From contig JAIZWN010000249.1 of NCBI GenBank assembly GCA_020443945.1, positions 1-15,653 on the forward strand: a stretch of DNA of 15,653 nt. Direction: 5' to 3'. This document shows positions 14,154-15,653 of this stretch, piece by piece. The notes beneath the pieces are model-generated. The model had not been told where the DNA came from, did not search any database, and was given only the letters and a program-made list of their open reading frames with translations. Every line of letters begins with the position of its first letter. The stretch's first letter is position 1. Made by a program: the position numbers and the translations under genes. The stretch comes from Candidatus Thiosymbion ectosymbiont of Robbea hypermnestra (GTDB taxonomy: Bacteria > Pseudomonadota > Gammaproteobacteria > Chromatiales > Chromatiaceae).

Positions 14154-14390
14154 AACATTCGTGTTAATTCGTGTGTATCCGTGGTTCTAATCGACGCAGT
14201 TCGCTGCATTCACCACACCATTGATGCGGTTCGCGGTCCGAGTCAGTGCTATCCCTGAGTATCTGATCCACGCTCACCGCATCCTACGATGCTTTGCCAA
14301 CCTGTCGGGCATCCGCAAAGGGTGCCCCTACAAGAACCTTTGCATCCTTCGCGCCTTTGCGGTTCAAACGGCTTCTCTGCCGTTGAAACC
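14154..14390. repeat. Inverted H' and K' boxes with gcggttcgc box, downstream of the DsrE-like gene
   Basis: H' at 14154-14187 and K' at 14333-14368 are inverted copies of the H and K boxes at 13988 and 13903. Between them lie 'gcggttcgc' and 'gcatcctacg' boxes (14216-14288), as at window start 52-90. A small imperfect hairpin, GGGCATCC-GCAA-AGGGTGCCC at 14307-14327, lies downstream of the DsrE-like stop; it has no U-tract and is not a convincing terminator. Confidence 0.7.
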
Positions 14391-14834
14391 TCAATAGCTG
14401 AGTACAGTTGTTCCTTCGGCGGACAATGCGGGCCAAGTGACATCCGGGCAGCTACCTACCTCCACACCTGAAACAAGATCTTCTTCGCTCATCCCAGCGA
14501 CGTTCTTCATACACATCTTGCAAATCGTGACCCGGCCCCCTTCGGACAGAAAGGTCGCGAGCATCTCCTTCAACGACTTCCCATTGGCATGCTTGTGTTC
14601 CGTAATATTTTTGTCGGCAATCCTCACCCCTTCGACATTCAGAAATATGGTTACCGGGATTTTCTTCTGCGTAAGGATCTTTGTGCTGAAGCCGAGCGCC
14701 ATAGTGGCCCGGTTCAGCTCATCGCTGGTCAGATTCACGAAAAGCCTTTTCCCGCTGTCGGCAGCAAAAACACCCGATGACAAAACCATGCAGAACAACG
14801 CTACGATCGTTCCGATTTGTTTCAAACCTCTCAT
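14391..14834 (-). CDS. Exported DsrE/DsrF-like family protein
   Basis: The 147-residue protein has an N-terminal signal peptide (hydrophobic core about 7-20, likely cleavage after VFA at about 22-24). The mature part has the DsrE-like alpha/beta pattern: LFVNLTSDELNRATMALGFS at 31-50, VTIFLNVEGVRIADK at 61-75, SLKEMLATFLSEGGRVTICKMC at 87-108 and a C-terminal WPALSAEGTTVLSY. Cysteines are at 105 and 108 (CKMC) and 129. Such proteins are linked to sulfur-relay or thiol chemistry, but the exact role of exported members is unclear. I chose the ATG at 14834, with GGGGAAG just upstream, over an in-frame TTG at 14846. It stands alone between repeat blocks, with no link to the dcw genes. Confidence 0.85.
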   Translation of the reverse strand: MRGLKQIGTIVALFCMVLSSGVFAADSGKRLFVNLTSDELNRATMALGFSTKILTQKKIPVTIFLNVEGVRIADKNITEHKHANGKSLKEMLATFLSEGGRVTICKMCMKNVAGMSEEDLVSGVEVGSCPDVTWPALSAEGTTVLSY

Positions 14835-15088
14835 GATCTTCCCCAATTAGGCCCTGAGTGAATTTCGCCAGGCTACAGGAGGGCTTTGTCCAATCGGCCT
14901 GACCGGGCACCCGCAAGGGGTGCTGCAAAAACCGAAGAATTAGTTTAAACCGCAAAGACGCAAAGGGTTATCCGTTTTGAACCACTTATAGACGCAGAGA
15001 CACATCGTAAAAGAACCACGGATGGACACGGATAAACACGAATGTTTCTATAGCAAGAACCTTTGCGCCCTTCGCGCCTTTGCGGTTC
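14835..15088. repeat. Upstream region of the DsrE-like gene and composite repeat unit C
   Basis: A hairpin GCACCC-GCAAG-GGGTGC (14907-14923) is similar to the one at 14307-14327 on the other side of the gene. A K box fragment (14946-14967), an H box (15014-15045) and an inverted K' box (15056-15088) follow. No gene is seen; the promoter of the DsrE-like gene should be at about 14850-14940 but is not obvious. Confidence 0.65.
14838..14844 (-). promoter_or_regulatory. Ribosome binding site of the DsrE-like gene
   Basis: GGGGAAG on the minus strand ends 3 nt before the ATG at 14834. It overlaps the alternative TTG start (14846), which argues that the TTG is not used. Confidence 0.6.
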
Positions 15089-15174
15089 TCTGGCTCCCAC
15101 GCTCCAGAGCATGAGACCGATGTCCGCTGGAGCGGCCACCATTGCATTCCCACGCTGGAGCGTGGGAACGAGCC
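15089..15174. repeat. REP-like element, copy C (internally deleted)
   Basis: Same order as copy A, but the segment carrying the right arm of hairpin 1 and the left part of hairpin 2 is missing. CCGCTGGAGCGG and TTCCCACGCTGGAGCGTG with GGAA are intact and identical to copy A. Confidence 0.8.
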
Positions 15175-15192
15175 AACGAGCCAACGAGCCAT

Positions 15193-15306
15193 CTGGCTCC
15201 CACGCTCCAGCGTGGGAGCAAGTCCTTGACGCTCCAGCGTCGTGAAACGGATATCCGCCGGAGCGGCCACCATTGTGTTCCCACGCCGGAGCATGAGAAC
15301 GAGCTA
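15193..15306. repeat. REP-like multi-hairpin element, copy D
   Basis: A full-length copy starting 18 nt after copy C in the same orientation; 'gagccaac' is repeated between them. Hairpin 1 matches copy A, while hairpins 2 and 3 match copy B (GACGCTCCAGCGTC, CCGCCGGAGCGG). The last palindrome is degenerate (CCCACGCCGGAGCATGAG). Confidence 0.82.
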
Positions 15307-15307
15307 A

Positions 15308-15378
15308 AACATTCGTGTCAATTCGTGTGCATCCGTGGTTCTAATCGATGCGATTCGCTGTATTCGCCGCATCCCACG
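15308..15378. repeat. Inverted H' box and gcggttcgc-type box
   Basis: 15308-15342 is the reverse-complement partner of the H box at 15014-15045. It is followed by 'atcgatgcgattcgct' and 'cgcatccca', the same module as at 1-90 and 14154-14288. Confidence 0.72.
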
Positions 15379-15388
15379 AGCCATTCAA

Positions 15389-15562
15389 TCAGGCTATAAT
15401 CATTCTGTTTATCAAAAGGACCAATCCAATCAGTCCAAAGCATATTTGTACCACCTCGATAAAAAATGCAGTAAATAGCTTCCCTGCCGGACCGCTTTTT
15501 GCGTCTGCCTCACGTATAATATTTTCTTTCAGGTCGAATAGCCCCAATTTTTCTTCATACAT
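15389..15562 (-). CDS. Putative small membrane protein (57 residues), possibly a gene remnant
   Basis: I do not recognise this ORF. From the ATG at 15562 it encodes MYEEKLGLFDLKEN..., a charged N-terminal half (EADAKSGPAGK at about 18-28), then a hydrophobic helix at about 36-56 (VVQICFGLIGLVLLINRM), ending MIIA. Base composition is AT-rich and unlike the mur genes. The frame stays open upstream to 15643 and reads plausibly protein-like (DHSTTKFAFIK) before meeting a repeat-like sequence with a TAG. It may therefore be the 3' end of a longer gene cut by a repeat, or an independent small membrane protein with a poor ribosome site. Confidence 0.4.
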   Translation of the reverse strand: MYEEKLGLFDLKENIIREADAKSGPAGKLFTAFFIEVVQICFGLIGLVLLINRMIIA

Positions 15563-15653
15563 TTTTATAAACGCAAATTTGGTAGTGCTGTGATCTATAG
15601 GATGATAGGACAGGCAAAGCCTAGCGTGGTCTCGCGCCCCATCCTACAGATTT
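15563..15653. other. Window edge, repeat-like sequence
   Basis: It contains 'aggatgataggacaggcaaa' and a 'catcctac' end, like the tails of the gcggttcgc-type boxes at 83-90 and 14280-14288. No gene is supportable here. Confidence 0.4.

Noticed and set aside
13578..15378. CRISPR array
   Set aside because: The repeats are palindromic REP and dispersed boxes of different lengths and orientations. There is no regular spacing, no unique spacers and no cas genes.

Overview
Organism: this looks like a high-GC gammaproteobacterial chromosome. It carries a gammaproteobacterial-type division and cell wall (dcw) cluster and many dispersed intergenic repeats (REP-like palindromes and 'CGCAAAG' or 'CACGGATG' boxes), together with a RAYT (REP-associated tyrosine transposase) gene. 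A DsrE-like exported protein would fit a sulfur-oxidising or related lineage, but I cannot name a genus.

Layout: every gene I can support lies on the minus strand, so transcription runs from high to low coordinates. From right to left: a 57-codon putative membrane ORF (15389-15562); a repeat block; a DsrE-family exported protein (14391-14834); a second repeat block (about 13578-14390); the first half of the dcw cluster, rsmH-ftsL-ftsI-murF-mraY (13577-8015); a 2.66-kb insertion of visibly lower GC (8014-5356); the second half, murD-ftsW-murG-murC (5355-214); and repeats again at 1-208. Several dcw junctions are ATGA overlaps (rsmH/ftsL, murD/ftsW, murG/murC) or gaps of 1-2 nt, as expected of one transcription unit. 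The cluster makes and flips the murein precursor (MurF, MraY, MurD, MurG, MurC) and supplies the septal synthase (FtsW, FtsI) and the divisome component FtsL.

Unusual features. (1) murE is absent: ftsI and murF are 2 nt apart. (2) mraZ is absent upstream of rsmH, and murB does not follow murC within the window; repeats occupy both ends. (3) The mraY-murD junction contains an accessory island. It holds a compact operon: a small protein that I tentatively link to type VI secretion, an orphan polymorphic-toxin C-terminal module, a likely immunity protein, and a second small protein whose end is fused to a REP. A RAYT gene flanked by inverted REPs follows. The island is bracketed by near-identical 49-nt direct repeats. 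(4) The repeat blocks are nested, modular inverted-repeat structures.

The island separates four essential or near-essential genes (murD-ftsW-murG-murC) from the upstream part of their operon. How they are now expressed, and whether the toxin cassette is cotranscribed with them, is the main open question. I see no tRNA, rRNA or CRISPR array.
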